Below the pieces are notes generated by a model. It was not told the DNA's origin. It worked only from the letters and a program-made list of their open reading frames with translations, and searched no databases. Shown here in pieces: positions 54,483 to 62,649 of a DNA stretch of 64,000 bases. Numbering within the stretch: the first letter of the stretch is position 1; the number at the start of each line of letters is the position of its first letter. The position numbers were made by a program, and so were the translations under genes. Source of the stretch: Fusobacterium sp. IOR10 (GTDB lineage: Bacteria > Fusobacteriota > Fusobacteriia > Fusobacteriales > Fusobacteriaceae); contig NZ_WJWY01000003.1 in the NCBI RefSeq assembly GCF_010367435.1, forward strand, positions 1-64,000, given 5' to 3'.

Positions 54483-55286
54483 TTATTTAACGATGACCCA
54501 AGGTCTTCCTTGTTCCCAAACTAATTTTACATCCACTTCATATAAAGTAGATAGATTTTTTTCTGTAAGTACTTCTTCTTTTTTTCCAGTTGCAATCATA
54601 GTTCCATCTTTTCCTAAAATTGCCACATGGGTAATTTCAGGAATAAGTTCATCTAACTGATGTGTAACATATATAAATGGTGCTGTTGTTTTTTGTGTGG
54701 TATTTCTTAAAAGATTTAAGAAATGTTCTCTAGATTTTAAATCCAAACCAGTACAAGGTTCATCTAAAATAAGAAGTTTTGGATTATTCATAAATGCCCT
54801 AGCTAAAAGAACCTTCATTTTTTCCCCTTGTGAAAAGTTTTTATAATTTTTATTAATTAAATAGGAGATTCCAAATTCCTCTATTAATTTATTAGCTAAC
54901 TTAATATCTTTATCATTAATTTTTTCATATATTCCAATGGAACTAAATTTCCCAGAAATTATAATATTTTCAACACTTTGAATGTTTAAAATGTTTGAAA
55001 AGTTAGATAAACTAGAACTTACAAAACCTAATTTTTCTCTAACATTAGCCCAAACACAATTTCCAAATAAATTCCCAAATACAGTAAGTTCTCCGCTACT
55101 AGGAAAAGAATAGGCAGGAATCATATTAAGTAATGTTGATTTTCCAGTTCCATTAAGTCCAATTAGTGCCCAGTGTTCCCCAGAATTTATATTCCAATTG
55201 ATTTTATCTAATATCTTTCTTCTATTTCTTGTAAAAGAAATATTTTTAAAATTCAAAATTTCTTTTTTATTTAATGTATGTTCCAT
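54483..55286 (-). CDS. stand-alone ABC ATPase (YlmA-like)
   Basis: A 267-residue single ABC ATPase domain: Walker A GLNGTGKS (~43-50), signature-like FSQGEKMKVLLARAF (~151), Walker B LLILDEPCTGLD and the H-loop in VTHQ. It resembles the YlmA/ModF-like soluble ATPases. No permease or binding protein is near, so its role is unclear. The start overlaps the leuB 3' end by 16 bases, which implies coupled translation and a link to branched-chain amino-acid metabolism. It could pair with a distant transporter or act in translation. Confidence 0.8.
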   Translation of the reverse strand: MEHTLNKKEILNFKNISFTRNRRKILDKINWNINSGEHWALIGLNGTGKSTLLNMIPAYSFPSSGELTVFGNLFGNCVWANVREKLGFVSSSLSNFSNILNIQSVENIIISGKFSSIGIYEKINDKDIKLANKLIEEFGISYLINKNYKNFSQGEKMKVLLARAFMNNPKLLILDEPCTGLDLKSREHFLNLLRNTTQKTTAPFIYVTHQLDELIPEITHVAILGKDGTMIATGKKEEVLTEKNLSTLYEVDVKLVWEQGRPWVIVK

Positions 55287-56332
55287 GCTATTAAGTCCCC
55301 CATTTGAGAAGTTGAAATTTTCTTAGTTCCTTCACTGTATATATCAGGAGTTCTATAACCCTGATCTAAAACTTTTTTCACTGAAGCTTCAATAGCTTCA
55401 CTTTCTTTAACTAAATTAAAGGAATATTTTAACATCATAGCAACAGATAATATAGTTGCTATTGGATTAGCAATTTCTTTTCCTGCAATATCAGGAGCAG
55501 ATCCGTGAACAGGTTCGTATATTCCTAATTTAGAATCACCTAAACTAGCAGATGGAAGCATCCCAATTGAACCAGTTAGCATAGAAGCTTCATCAGATAA
55601 AATATCTCCAAATAAATTTCCAGTTAAAATAACATCAAATTGTTTTGGATTAACAACTAATTGCATAGCAGCATTATCCACATACATATGATCAACCTTA
55701 ACTTCAGGATAATCCTCTCCAACTTTAATAACAACATCTCTCCAAAGTTTAGAACTATCTAAAACATTTCTTTTATCAACATTTATTATTCTATTTTTTC
55801 TTAATTTAGCAATTTCATAAGCTTTTTTAGCTATTCTCTCAACTTCAAAATTAGAATAAAGTAAAGTATCATAGGCTTTTTCTTCATCTCTATTTCTAGG
55901 GCCAAAATATAGTCCTCCAGTTAGTTCTCTAACTACCATAATGTCTAATCCACCTTTAATAATAGACTCTTTTAAAGGGGAAGAATCCTTAAGAGATTCA
56001 AACAACATTGCAGGTCTTAAATTACAATAAAGATTAAGAGCTTTTCTTATTTGTAATAATCCTTTTTCAGGTCTAAGATTAGGATCAATATCATCCCATT
56101 TAGGACCTCCAATAGATCCCAAAAGTATAGAATCACTTTCTTTACATAATTTTATAGTTTCTTCACTAAGAGGAACTCCATATTTGTCAATTGATTCTCC
56201 ACCTAAGTAACCTCTTTTATAGATGAAATTATGATTGTATATTTTTCCAATTTTATCAAAAATTTTAATTCCTTCATTTACAATTTCAGGGCCTATTCCA
56301 TCTCCCTTTAAAATGGTGATTTTATAATCCAT
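55271..56332 (-). CDS. leuB: 3-isopropylmalate dehydrogenase
   Basis: LeuB oxidises 3-isopropylmalate with NAD+ (EC 1.1.1.85). The 353-residue protein has the family start ITILKGDGIGPEIV, the substrate-binding RKALNLYCNLRPA and VRELTGGLYFG segments, and the metal/NAD region LTGNLFGDILSDEASML and HGSAPDIAGKEIANP. AGGAGG precedes the ATG. It lies between leuD and an ABC ATPase gene that it overlaps. Confidence 0.98.
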   Translation of the reverse strand: MDYKITILKGDGIGPEIVNEGIKIFDKIGKIYNHNFIYKRGYLGGESIDKYGVPLSEETIKLCKESDSILLGSIGGPKWDDIDPNLRPEKGLLQIRKALNLYCNLRPAMLFESLKDSSPLKESIIKGGLDIMVVRELTGGLYFGPRNRDEEKAYDTLLYSNFEVERIAKKAYEIAKLRKNRIINVDKRNVLDSSKLWRDVVIKVGEDYPEVKVDHMYVDNAAMQLVVNPKQFDVILTGNLFGDILSDEASMLTGSIGMLPSASLGDSKLGIYEPVHGSAPDIAGKEIANPIATILSVAMMLKYSFNLVKESEAIEASVKKVLDQGYRTPDIYSEGTKKISTSQMGDLIAWNIH

Positions 56333-56340
56333 ATATCCTC

Positions 56341-56916
56341 CTAATAATTTTTATTTTCATATTCTTTTATTAAATTGATAGATTCTAATGTAACGTCAAT
56401 AGCATCGAGACCTTTTAATAGTTTAGTTTTCCAAGATTCTTCCAATTGAAAACTAAAGTTAAATTCATTGGTTATGACCTTATTATTTTCTAAATCAATT
56501 GTAATTTTTTCATCTCCAGGGATAAGGGCAAGTTTTTCCCTTTGATCCCTAGGAAGAATAATAGGAAGATGTCCGTTATTTAGCCAGTTCATATAAAATA
56601 TTCCAGAATAACTTCCTGCAATAATTACATGTATTCCATAATCTTGTAATGCCCAAGCAGCATGTTCTCTTGAAGATCCACATCCAAAGTTTTCACCAGT
56701 AATTAAAATAGTTCCAGTTTTATATTGAGGTTTATTTAAATTAAAGTTTTCATTTTCACTTCTATCTTGATTATATCTCCATTCATCAAAAACATAGTCT
56801 CCAAAACCAGTCTTTTCAGTACTTTTAAGATACTGTTTAGGAATAAGTTGATCAGTATCAATATTGTTATGCATAATTGGAATGATAGTTCCACTATATT
56901 TAGTAAAAGCTTTCAT
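56341..56916 (-). CDS. leuD: 3-isopropylmalate dehydratase small subunit
   Basis: LeuD is the swivel domain partner of LeuC (EC 4.2.1.33). The 191-residue protein has the family start FTKYSGTIIPIMHNNIDTDQLIP and the GENFGCGSSREHAAWAL motif. Its LeuC partner is part of the upstream LeuA-LeuC fusion five bases away. No internal oddity is seen. Confidence 0.97.
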   Translation of the reverse strand: MKAFTKYSGTIIPIMHNNIDTDQLIPKQYLKSTEKTGFGDYVFDEWRYNQDRSENENFNLNKPQYKTGTILITGENFGCGSSREHAAWALQDYGIHVIIAGSYSGIFYMNWLNNGHLPIILPRDQREKLALIPGDEKITIDLENNKVITNEFNFSFQLEESWKTKLLKGLDAIDVTLESINLIKEYENKNY

Positions 56917-56921
56917 AATAA

Positions 56922-59816
56922 TTAAACCTCCTCAATTTCAAATCTAGCATCTATAAAATGACCATAAATTGCAGCAAGAACAGCCATAGCTGGACTTATT
57001 AAATGAGTTCTAGCACCATTTCCTTGTCTACCTTCAAAATTTCTATTTGATGTGGAAGCACAGTGCTCCCCATAAGGTATTAAATCAGGATTCATTCCAA
57101 GACAACTAGAACATCCAGATTCTCTCCACTGGAAACCAGCATCTTTAAATATTTTGTCAATTCCAAGTTCTTCAGCTTGTTTTTTAATGATTTGAGATCC
57201 AGGTACAACTATTCCTGAAATATTAGGATTTATTTTTCTTCCCTTTATATATGAAGCTGCAATTTTTAAATCACTTAATCGTCCATTGGTACAAGAACCT
57301 ATAAAAACGTGTTTTAATGGAATGCTTTCAGGAGATGCTCCAGGAGTTAGTCCCATATATTCATAGGCTTTCTTATCATTTATATCCTTTATGATTGGGA
57401 AAGTATCTGTTATATTCATTCCCATTTCAGGAGAAGTTCCCCAAGTAATCTGAGGCTCTAAATTACTTACATCTAAGTTGATTATCTTATCAAAGGCTTC
57501 AGGGGAATCTGTTTTTAACATTTTCCATTTAGAAAGCATATTTTCCCATTCTTCTTCATTAGGAGCATAAGGTCTTCCTTTTAAATATTCAAAAGTTTTT
57601 TCATCAGGAGCTATAATTCCAGATTTTCCTCCAGCTTCAATGGCCATATTACAAATTGTTAATCTGCTTTCCATGTCTAAATTTTCAATAGTATCTCCAA
57701 AGAATTCAAAAGCATAGCCATTTCCAACAGCAACTCCATAAGTTTTTATAAAGTGTAATATAATATCTTTAGCATAAACTCCCTTAGGTAAATTTCCAGT
57801 TATTTTAACTCCCATTGTTTTTGGTTTTTTTTGCCACAAGGTTTGAGTTGCAAGAACATGCTCAACTTCACTTGTTCCTATACCAAATGCAATAGCTCCA
57901 AAGGCTCCATGAGTTGCAGTATGGCTATCTCCACATACAATTGTTTTTCCTGGTTGAGTTAATCCTTGCTCAGGGCCAACAGTGTGAACAATTCCATTTC
58001 TTTCATCATTCATATGTGCAAGCTCTACTCCAAACTCTTTACAGTTATTTTCCAAAGCATCCAATTGGGCTTGAGAGAAAGGATCCTTAATACATTTTCT
58101 TTCTTCCACAGTGGTTGGAGTATTATGATCCATAGTGGCAAAGCATAGTTCTGGTTTTCTAACAGTTCTATTTTTTAGTTTCAATCCAGAAAAGGCTTGG
58201 GGAGAAGTTACCTCATGAAGTAAGTGTAAATCAATATAAAGTAACTGAGCTTCTCCAGTTTTTCCTATAATAACATGATTATCCCAAATTTTATCAAATA
58301 ATGTTTTTCCAAGGCTGCAAACTCTATTTATTGCATTAATGTAAGCTTTTATACTTGCTTCAACAATATCAGTACTTTGTCCACGGCCTATATATTCTTT
58401 TTCTTTATTTAAAATTATCACTGTTGCTTGAGCTTGAGCATCAACATCCTCTGTTATTGCATCTAATTTATATTCAGATAAGAAAGGTTCAGAACCAAAT
58501 ATTTTATTAATAACTTGGAAAGCTGCATCCACAGGACCATCTCCATAGGCTTCTCCAGTTTTTAAATTTCCATTTTCTAATATTTCAACCTTTGCTTTTG
58601 TTTTATTATTATCCCTATAAATCTCAAAATGTTTAAGTTTGAATTTGCCATTTGTTGAAATACCTGCATCTCCTGCAATTAATGCAATAATATCATCATC
58701 TAGAATATATTTCTTTTTATCTGCTAATTTTTTAAATGCATCAAATAGTTGAGATACTTTGTCTTCAGATAAATTATGGATTCCTAAAGTATTTAATTTA
58801 TCAATAAAAGCATGTTTTCCAGAAAGTTTTCCAAGTATAAGACTGTCACTAGTTCTTCCCACTGTATCTGGTTTCATAATTTCATATGTTTCTGGATTTT
58901 CCAAAACTCCATGTTGATGAATTCCAGATTCATGGGAAAAGGCATTTGCTCCAACAATAGCTTTATTTGGTTGAGGTTCAACACCTGTTAACAAACCAAC
59001 TAATTTGCTAGTAGGGTACAATTGTTTAGTATTAATATTTGTTTGGTATTCTTTAAATATATCAGTACGAGTATTAATGATCATAACCACTTCTTCTAAA
59101 GAAGTATTTCCTGCTCTTTCTCCTAAACCATTTATTGTACATTCAATTTGAGTTGCACCTCCTTTAATAGAGGCTATTGAATTAGCTACTGAAAGTCCTA
59201 AATCATTATGACAATGAACTGATATTTCAGCTTTTTCAATATTTCTTATATTAGATTTTAAATAAGAAATAAGAGAATACATTTCTTCAGGTGTTCTATA
59301 ACCAACAGTATCAGGGACATTTAATATTGTAGCTCCAGCTTCAATAGCTGTTGAATAAGCTTCAACTAAAAATTCTTTTTCTGTTCTTGTTCCATCTTCA
59401 CAAGAAAATTCCACTTCATCTACAAATTTTCTAGCATAGGCAACATTTTCCTGTATACTATTTATAATTTCTTCTTTGCTCATTTTTAATTTAAATTTTC
59501 TATGTATTGGGGAAGTTGCAATAAAAACATGAATTCTTGTTTTAGTTCCTTCTTTAAGAGCTCTAACAGAAGCATCAATATCTTTTTTAACAAGTCTAGA
59601 TAAACTAGAAACAGTTGATTTTTTAATTTCTTTAGCTATTAAACTCACTGCTTCAAAATCTCCAGGTGATGCAATTGCAAAACCTGCTTCAATAACGTCT
59701 ACTCCCAAATGTTCCAATTGTTTTGCTATTCTTAATTTTTCATTAGTATTTAAATTCACCCGAGGTGTTTGTTCTCCATCTCTTAAAGTTGTATCTACAA
59801 TTTTGATGTTTTTCAT
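56922..59816 (-). CDS. leuA-leuC: LeuA-LeuC fusion: 2-isopropylmalate synthase joined to isopropylmalate dehydratase large subunit
   Basis: One 964-residue frame contains two complete enzymes. Residues ~1-499 are Leu[11 protein letters not shown] (9-16 core), [29 protein letters not shown], and a C-terminal leucine-binding allosteric domain. Residues ~503-964 are Leu[41 protein letters not shown] and [12 protein letters not shown] with the three cluster Cys. The joint (~499-503, around 58310-58320) has no ATG and no ribosome site for LeuC, so the fusion looks real and not just an annotation effect. It would physically join steps one and two of leucine synthesis. An assembly frameshift remains to be excluded. 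Confidence 0.92.
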   Translation of the reverse strand: MKNIKIVDTTLRDGEQTPRVNLNTNEKLRIAKQLEHLGVDVIEAGFAIASPGDFEAVSLIAKEIKKSTVSSLSRLVKKDIDASVRALKEGTKTRIHVFIATSPIHRKFKLKMSKEEIINSIQENVAYARKFVDEVEFSCEDGTRTEKEFLVEAYSTAIEAGATILNVPDTVGYRTPEEMYSLISYLKSNIRNIEKAEISVHCHNDLGLSVANSIASIKGGATQIECTINGLGERAGNTSLEEVVMIINTRTDIFKEYQTNINTKQLYPTSKLVGLLTGVEPQPNKAIVGANAFSHESGIHQHGVLENPETYEIMKPDTVGRTSDSLILGKLSGKHAFIDKLNTLGIHNLSEDKVSQLFDAFKKLADKKKYILDDDIIALIAGDAGISTNGKFKLKHFEIYRDNNKTKAKVEILENGNLKTGEAYGDGPVDAAFQVINKIFGSEPFLSEYKLDAITEDVDAQAQATVIILNKEKEYIGRGQSTDIVEASIKAYINAINRVCSLGKTLFDKIWDNHVIIGKTGEAQLLYIDLHLLHEVTSPQAFSGLKLKNRTVRKPELCFATMDHNTPTTVEERKCIKDPFSQAQLDALENNCKEFGVELAHMNDERNGIVHTVGPEQGLTQPGKTIVCGDSHTATHGAFGAIAFGIGTSEVEHVLATQTLWQKKPKTMGVKITGNLPKGVYAKDIILHFIKTYGVAVGNGYAFEFFGDTIENLDMESRLTICNMAIEAGGKSGIIAPDEKTFEYLKGRPYAPNEEEWENMLSKWKMLKTDSPEAFDKIINLDVSNLEPQITWGTSPEMGMNITDTFPIIKDINDKKAYEYMGLTPGASPESIPLKHVFIGSCTNGRLSDLKIAASYIKGRKINPNISGIVVPGSQIIKKQAEELGIDKIFKDAGFQWRESGCSSCLGMNPDLIPYGEHCASTSNRNFEGRQGNGARTHLISPAMAVLAAIYGHFIDARFEIEEV

Positions 59817-59825
59817 AAAATCCTC

Positions 59826-60314
59826 CTATATTTTTTCTCCTCTTGACATTGCAAGGGTTCCAGTTTTAGCTACTTCTAAAATTCCATATTCCTTCATGAG
59901 TTCTAAGAAACCTCTGAGCTTAGGAACTTTCCCAGTAAGCTCAATAACTATGGAATTTGAAGCTACATCTAATATTTTTCCCCTATAGACATCAGCTATT
60001 TGAATTATTTGAGAACGAGTTCCAGGTGATGAATTAACTTTTACTAACATTAATTCTCTTCTAAGAACATTTTCTTCAGGAAAGATTTTAACCTTAACCA
60101 CATCTATAATTTTATAAACTTGTTTTTGTATTTGATGTAAAATTTGTTCGTCCCCTTGTACACTTAAAGTTAATCTAGCGTAACCTTCTTTGTTTGTTGC
60201 TCCAGCTGTCATTTTTTGTACAAGATATCCACGTTTATTAAAAAGGAGCATAATCCTAGCTACTATTCCATTTGTATTTTTAGTAATAATTAAAACTTCT
60301 GATGTTTTAGTCAT
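59826..60314 (-). CDS. ilvN: acetolactate synthase small (regulatory) subunit
   Basis: A 162-residue ACT-domain protein of the IlvH/IlvN type that binds valine and activates the catalytic subunit. The ACT start is VLIITKNTNGIVARIMLLFNKRG, and the second half (VDVVKVKIFPEENVLRRELML) matches IlvH's C-terminal domain. Where E. coli has an NxSG motif, this copy has NTNG. The start follows the ilvB stop in a TAAATG arrangement, so the two are translationally coupled. Confidence 0.94.
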   Translation of the reverse strand: MTKTSEVLIITKNTNGIVARIMLLFNKRGYLVQKMTAGATNKEGYARLTLSVQGDEQILHQIQKQVYKIIDVVKVKIFPEENVLRRELMLVKVNSSPGTRSQIIQIADVYRGKILDVASNSIVIELTGKVPKLRGFLELMKEYGILEVAKTGTLAMSRGEKI

Positions 60315-62024
60315 TTAAATCACTCCTTTTTTTCCAATCATTTTATCAACAGAATAATTACTAGGTACCATAGGTAAAACATTTTGATTCTTATCAACTA
60401 CAAATTCTATTAAAACAGGTTCGTTTAAATTAAGTAAATTTTCTAGATTTTCATTTAGATCTTCTTTTGTTGATAGTTTCATAGATTTAATATCATAGGC
60501 TTCACCAATTTTTACAAAATCAGGATTATATGTTAAATCCACTTGAGAGTATCTTTTTTCATTAAAAACTTCTTGTAATTGTCTAACCATTCCTAAGCAA
60601 GAGTTATTAATTATTAAAATTTTTATAGGAAGGTTGTATTCCCTTAAAAGTATCAATTCTTGGATAGTCATTTGGATACTACCATCTCCAACTATTAGTA
60701 CTACATTTTTGTTAGGATTTGCAATTTGTGCTCCTATTGCAGCAGGTAATCCAAATCCCATTGTACCAGCTCCCCCAGATGAAATAAGTGTATTAGGTTT
60801 ATTAAAATTAATAAATTGAGCTGTCCACATTTGATGTTGTCCAACATCTGTTGCAATAAGAGTGTCATCTTTTAACAAAGTATTTAATTTATTAAAAACA
60901 TATTGAGGAACTAAAGAATTATCATTGCTTTCAGGTATAATCAAAGGGTATTCTCTTTTCCAAGTATTAATTTTATCAATCCATTCTTCATGAGTTAAAC
61001 TTTGTAAATTATCGTTAAGTTTATTAAGAACATTATTTAAATCTCCAACTATAGGCACATTGGAAACTATATTCTTATCAATTTCAGCAGGATCAATATC
61101 AATATGAATAATTTTTGCATTTGGACAGAATTCTTTTATGTTCCCTGTAACTCTTTCATCAAATCTCATACCTGCTGCTATAATTAAATCAGCTTGTTTA
61201 GTTGCATAGTTTGAAGCAACAGTTCCATGTAATCCAAGCATTCCTAGCATTAATTTGTGATTACTTGGAAATCCTCCAAGGCCCAGGAAAGTACAAGTAA
61301 CAGGACAATTTATTTTTTCAGCAAATATTAATAGTTCATCAGAAGCACCAGATTTAAGTATTCCTGCCCCAGATATTATTAAAGGACTTTTTGAACTTTT
61401 AATAAGCTCAGTGGCTCTTTTTATTTGTCCAGCATGTCCCTTGTAAATTGGATCATATCCTTCAAGGATAAAGTCTTTTTCAAATAATTTTTCAAATTCA
61501 TCAATTGATATTTCAGTGCTTTGTATATCCTTTGGTATATCTATTAATACAGGACCAGGTCTTCCAGTTTTTGAAAGATAGTAAGCTTCTTTGATTATTC
61601 TAGGTAAATCTCTAATATCTGTAATAAGATAATTTGTTTTTGTTATTGGAATAGTAATACCAACAATATCAGTTTCTTGAAAGGAATCAGTTCCAAGCAA
61701 AGTTGTTTGAACTTGTCCAGTTATAGCAAGTAAAGGAACAGAGTCCATATGAGCAGTCATAATTCCAGTAACAATATTTGTAACCCCAGGTCCAGAGGTA
61801 GCTAAGCAAACACCAACTTTTCCACTTGATCTAGCATAACCATCTGCTCCATGAATTGCACCTTGCTCATGTCTTGCAAGATAATGTTTTATTTTTTTGA
61901 AGTCATATAATTCATCATAAATTTTAAGGACAGAACCTCCTGGATATCCAAACATATCAGTGACTCCAAGTCTAGATAAACACTCTAATAAGATTTTTGC
62001 CCCGCTTATTGTTTTTGATTCCAT
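60315..62024 (-). CDS. ilvB: acetolactate synthase catalytic subunit
   Basis: A 569-residue ThDP-dependent enzyme (EC 2.2.1.6), first common step of Ile and Val synthesis. Motifs are EQGAIHGADGYARSSG with the catalytic Glu, ATSGPGVTN, the FAD-related GLHGTVASNYA region and the ThDP motif GDGSIQMTIQELILLRE plus NNSCLGMV. The start is behind a leader peptide/attenuator, so synthesis should respond to charged tRNA for branched-chain amino acids. A second synthase of this type lies upstream. Confidence 0.97.
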   Translation of the reverse strand: MESKTISGAKILLECLSRLGVTDMFGYPGGSVLKIYDELYDFKKIKHYLARHEQGAIHGADGYARSSGKVGVCLATSGPGVTNIVTGIMTAHMDSVPLLAITGQVQTTLLGTDSFQETDIVGITIPITKTNYLITDIRDLPRIIKEAYYLSKTGRPGPVLIDIPKDIQSTEISIDEFEKLFEKDFILEGYDPIYKGHAGQIKRATELIKSSKSPLIISGAGILKSGASDELLIFAEKINCPVTCTFLGLGGFPSNHKLMLGMLGLHGTVASNYATKQADLIIAAGMRFDERVTGNIKEFCPNAKIIHIDIDPAEIDKNIVSNVPIVGDLNNVLNKLNDNLQSLTHEEWIDKINTWKREYPLIIPESNDNSLVPQYVFNKLNTLLKDDTLIATDVGQHQMWTAQFINFNKPNTLISSGGAGTMGFGLPAAIGAQIANPNKNVVLIVGDGSIQMTIQELILLREYNLPIKILIINNSCLGMVRQLQEVFNEKRYSQVDLTYNPDFVKIGEAYDIKSMKLSTKEDLNENLENLLNLNEPVLIEFVVDKNQNVLPMVPSNYSVDKMIGKKGVI

Positions 62025-62065
62025 AAGAATACCGTCCTTTTATATTTTATAAAATAATTCTGCTT

Positions 62066-62106
62066 AAACAAAAATGACCCAATGGAATAGATTCCATTGG
62101 GTCATC
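62066..62106 (-). terminator. attenuator terminator of the ilvB leader
   Basis: On the minus strand ATGACCCAATGGAAT (62105-62091) pairs with ATTCCATTGGGTCAT (62088-62074) and is followed by TTTTTGTTT. It lies between the leader peptide and ilvB. ATTTCATTG at 62229-62221, inside the leader frame, can pair with CAATGGAAT of the 5' arm (nine pairs, one G-U), giving an antiterminator. Confidence 0.85.
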
Positions 62107-62139
62107 AAAAAGTTTTATATTAGTTTATAAGATTAAAGA

Positions 62140-62298
62140 TTAAATACATTTACAATGTTTCTCTAAAATATATTTATACTTAAGTACTACAAAACTATTA
62201 TCAGTAACTTTAAGGCAATTCAATGAAATCAAACCTGTTACGAGACCGATAAGGACTAGCAGTATGCTTATTATAAATATAATTTCAAATGTAAACAT
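62140..62298 (-). CDS. ilvB leader peptide (52 aa, Ile/Leu/Val-rich)
   Basis: A 52-codon frame begins at 62298 after AGAAGGAGAAAGAA and ends at 62140. It reads MFTFEIIFIISILLVLIGLV in its first part, with codons CTG, CTA, GTC, ATC and CTC that looked uncommon in the neighbouring genes, and ends with a basic segment LKYKYILEKHC. The antiterminator segment lies within codons 24-26. By position between a promoter and a terminator this is a ribosome-sensing leader peptide. The core IFII-x-ILL-x-LI and the LK-aromatic-K and HC tail match the brnQ leader, so the peptides form one family. Confidence 0.82.
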   Translation of the reverse strand: MFTFEIIFIISILLVLIGLVTGLISLNCLKVTDNSFVVLKYKYILEKHCKCI

Positions 62299-62328
62299 TT
62301 CTTTCTCCTTCTTTTAATTATTTGTAAC

Positions 62329-62356
62329 ATCTTATCAAAAAAAGTCCGCAATGTAA
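62329..62356 (-). promoter_or_regulatory. putative promoter of the ilvB leader
   Basis: On the minus strand TTACAT (62356-62351) and TAAGAT (62334-62329) are 16 bases apart, about 30 bases before the leader peptide. There is no terminator between the upstream ilvM-like gene and this point, so upstream transcription may also pass through. Confidence 0.45.
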
Positions 62357-62417
62357 AATACATTAAATAAACAGTAGGCGTTCTATGAATATATATAATG
62401 AATAGTTTGAGAATGTG

Positions 62418-62648
62418 TTAATTTTTATCTTTAATTTCAGAAACATTAAAGACATCAATAAGTCTTTCAATTTGTTTTTTTAAATAAATTTCTTTTTGGT
62501 TCTCTTCAGAAAAAGAAAGAGTAATATTAGAAGTTTGGTTATCAATTTTAAAAGAGAATTCATTTATAAAAATTCCAAGTCTACTAGTTAATCCAATAAG
62601 TCTACTTAGAGTCCAAGGGCTATGTCTTGCTACAATTAAAAGTTTCAT
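62418..62648 (-). CDS. ilvM: small ACT-domain protein, acetolactate synthase regulatory subunit (IlvM-like)
   Basis: A 76-residue protein with a single ACT-like domain (VARHSPWTLSRLIGLTSRLGIFINEF). Its length and place directly after a second acetolactate synthase catalytic gene match IlvM of the ilvGM type. The ATG follows the upstream stop codon in TAAAATG, and its AGGAGG lies inside the upstream gene's last codons, so translation is coupled. Valine sensing cannot be judged. Confidence 0.75.
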   Translation of the reverse strand: MKLLIVARHSPWTLSRLIGLTSRLGIFINEFSFKIDNQTSNITLSFSEENQKEIYLKKQIERLIDVFNVSEIKDKN

Positions 62649-62649
62649 T

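Noticed and set aside
58290-58340. Separate leuC gene starting near the LeuA-LeuC junction
   Set aside because: No in-frame ATG, GTG or TTG with a ribosome site; the nearby TTG at the joint is in a different frame.
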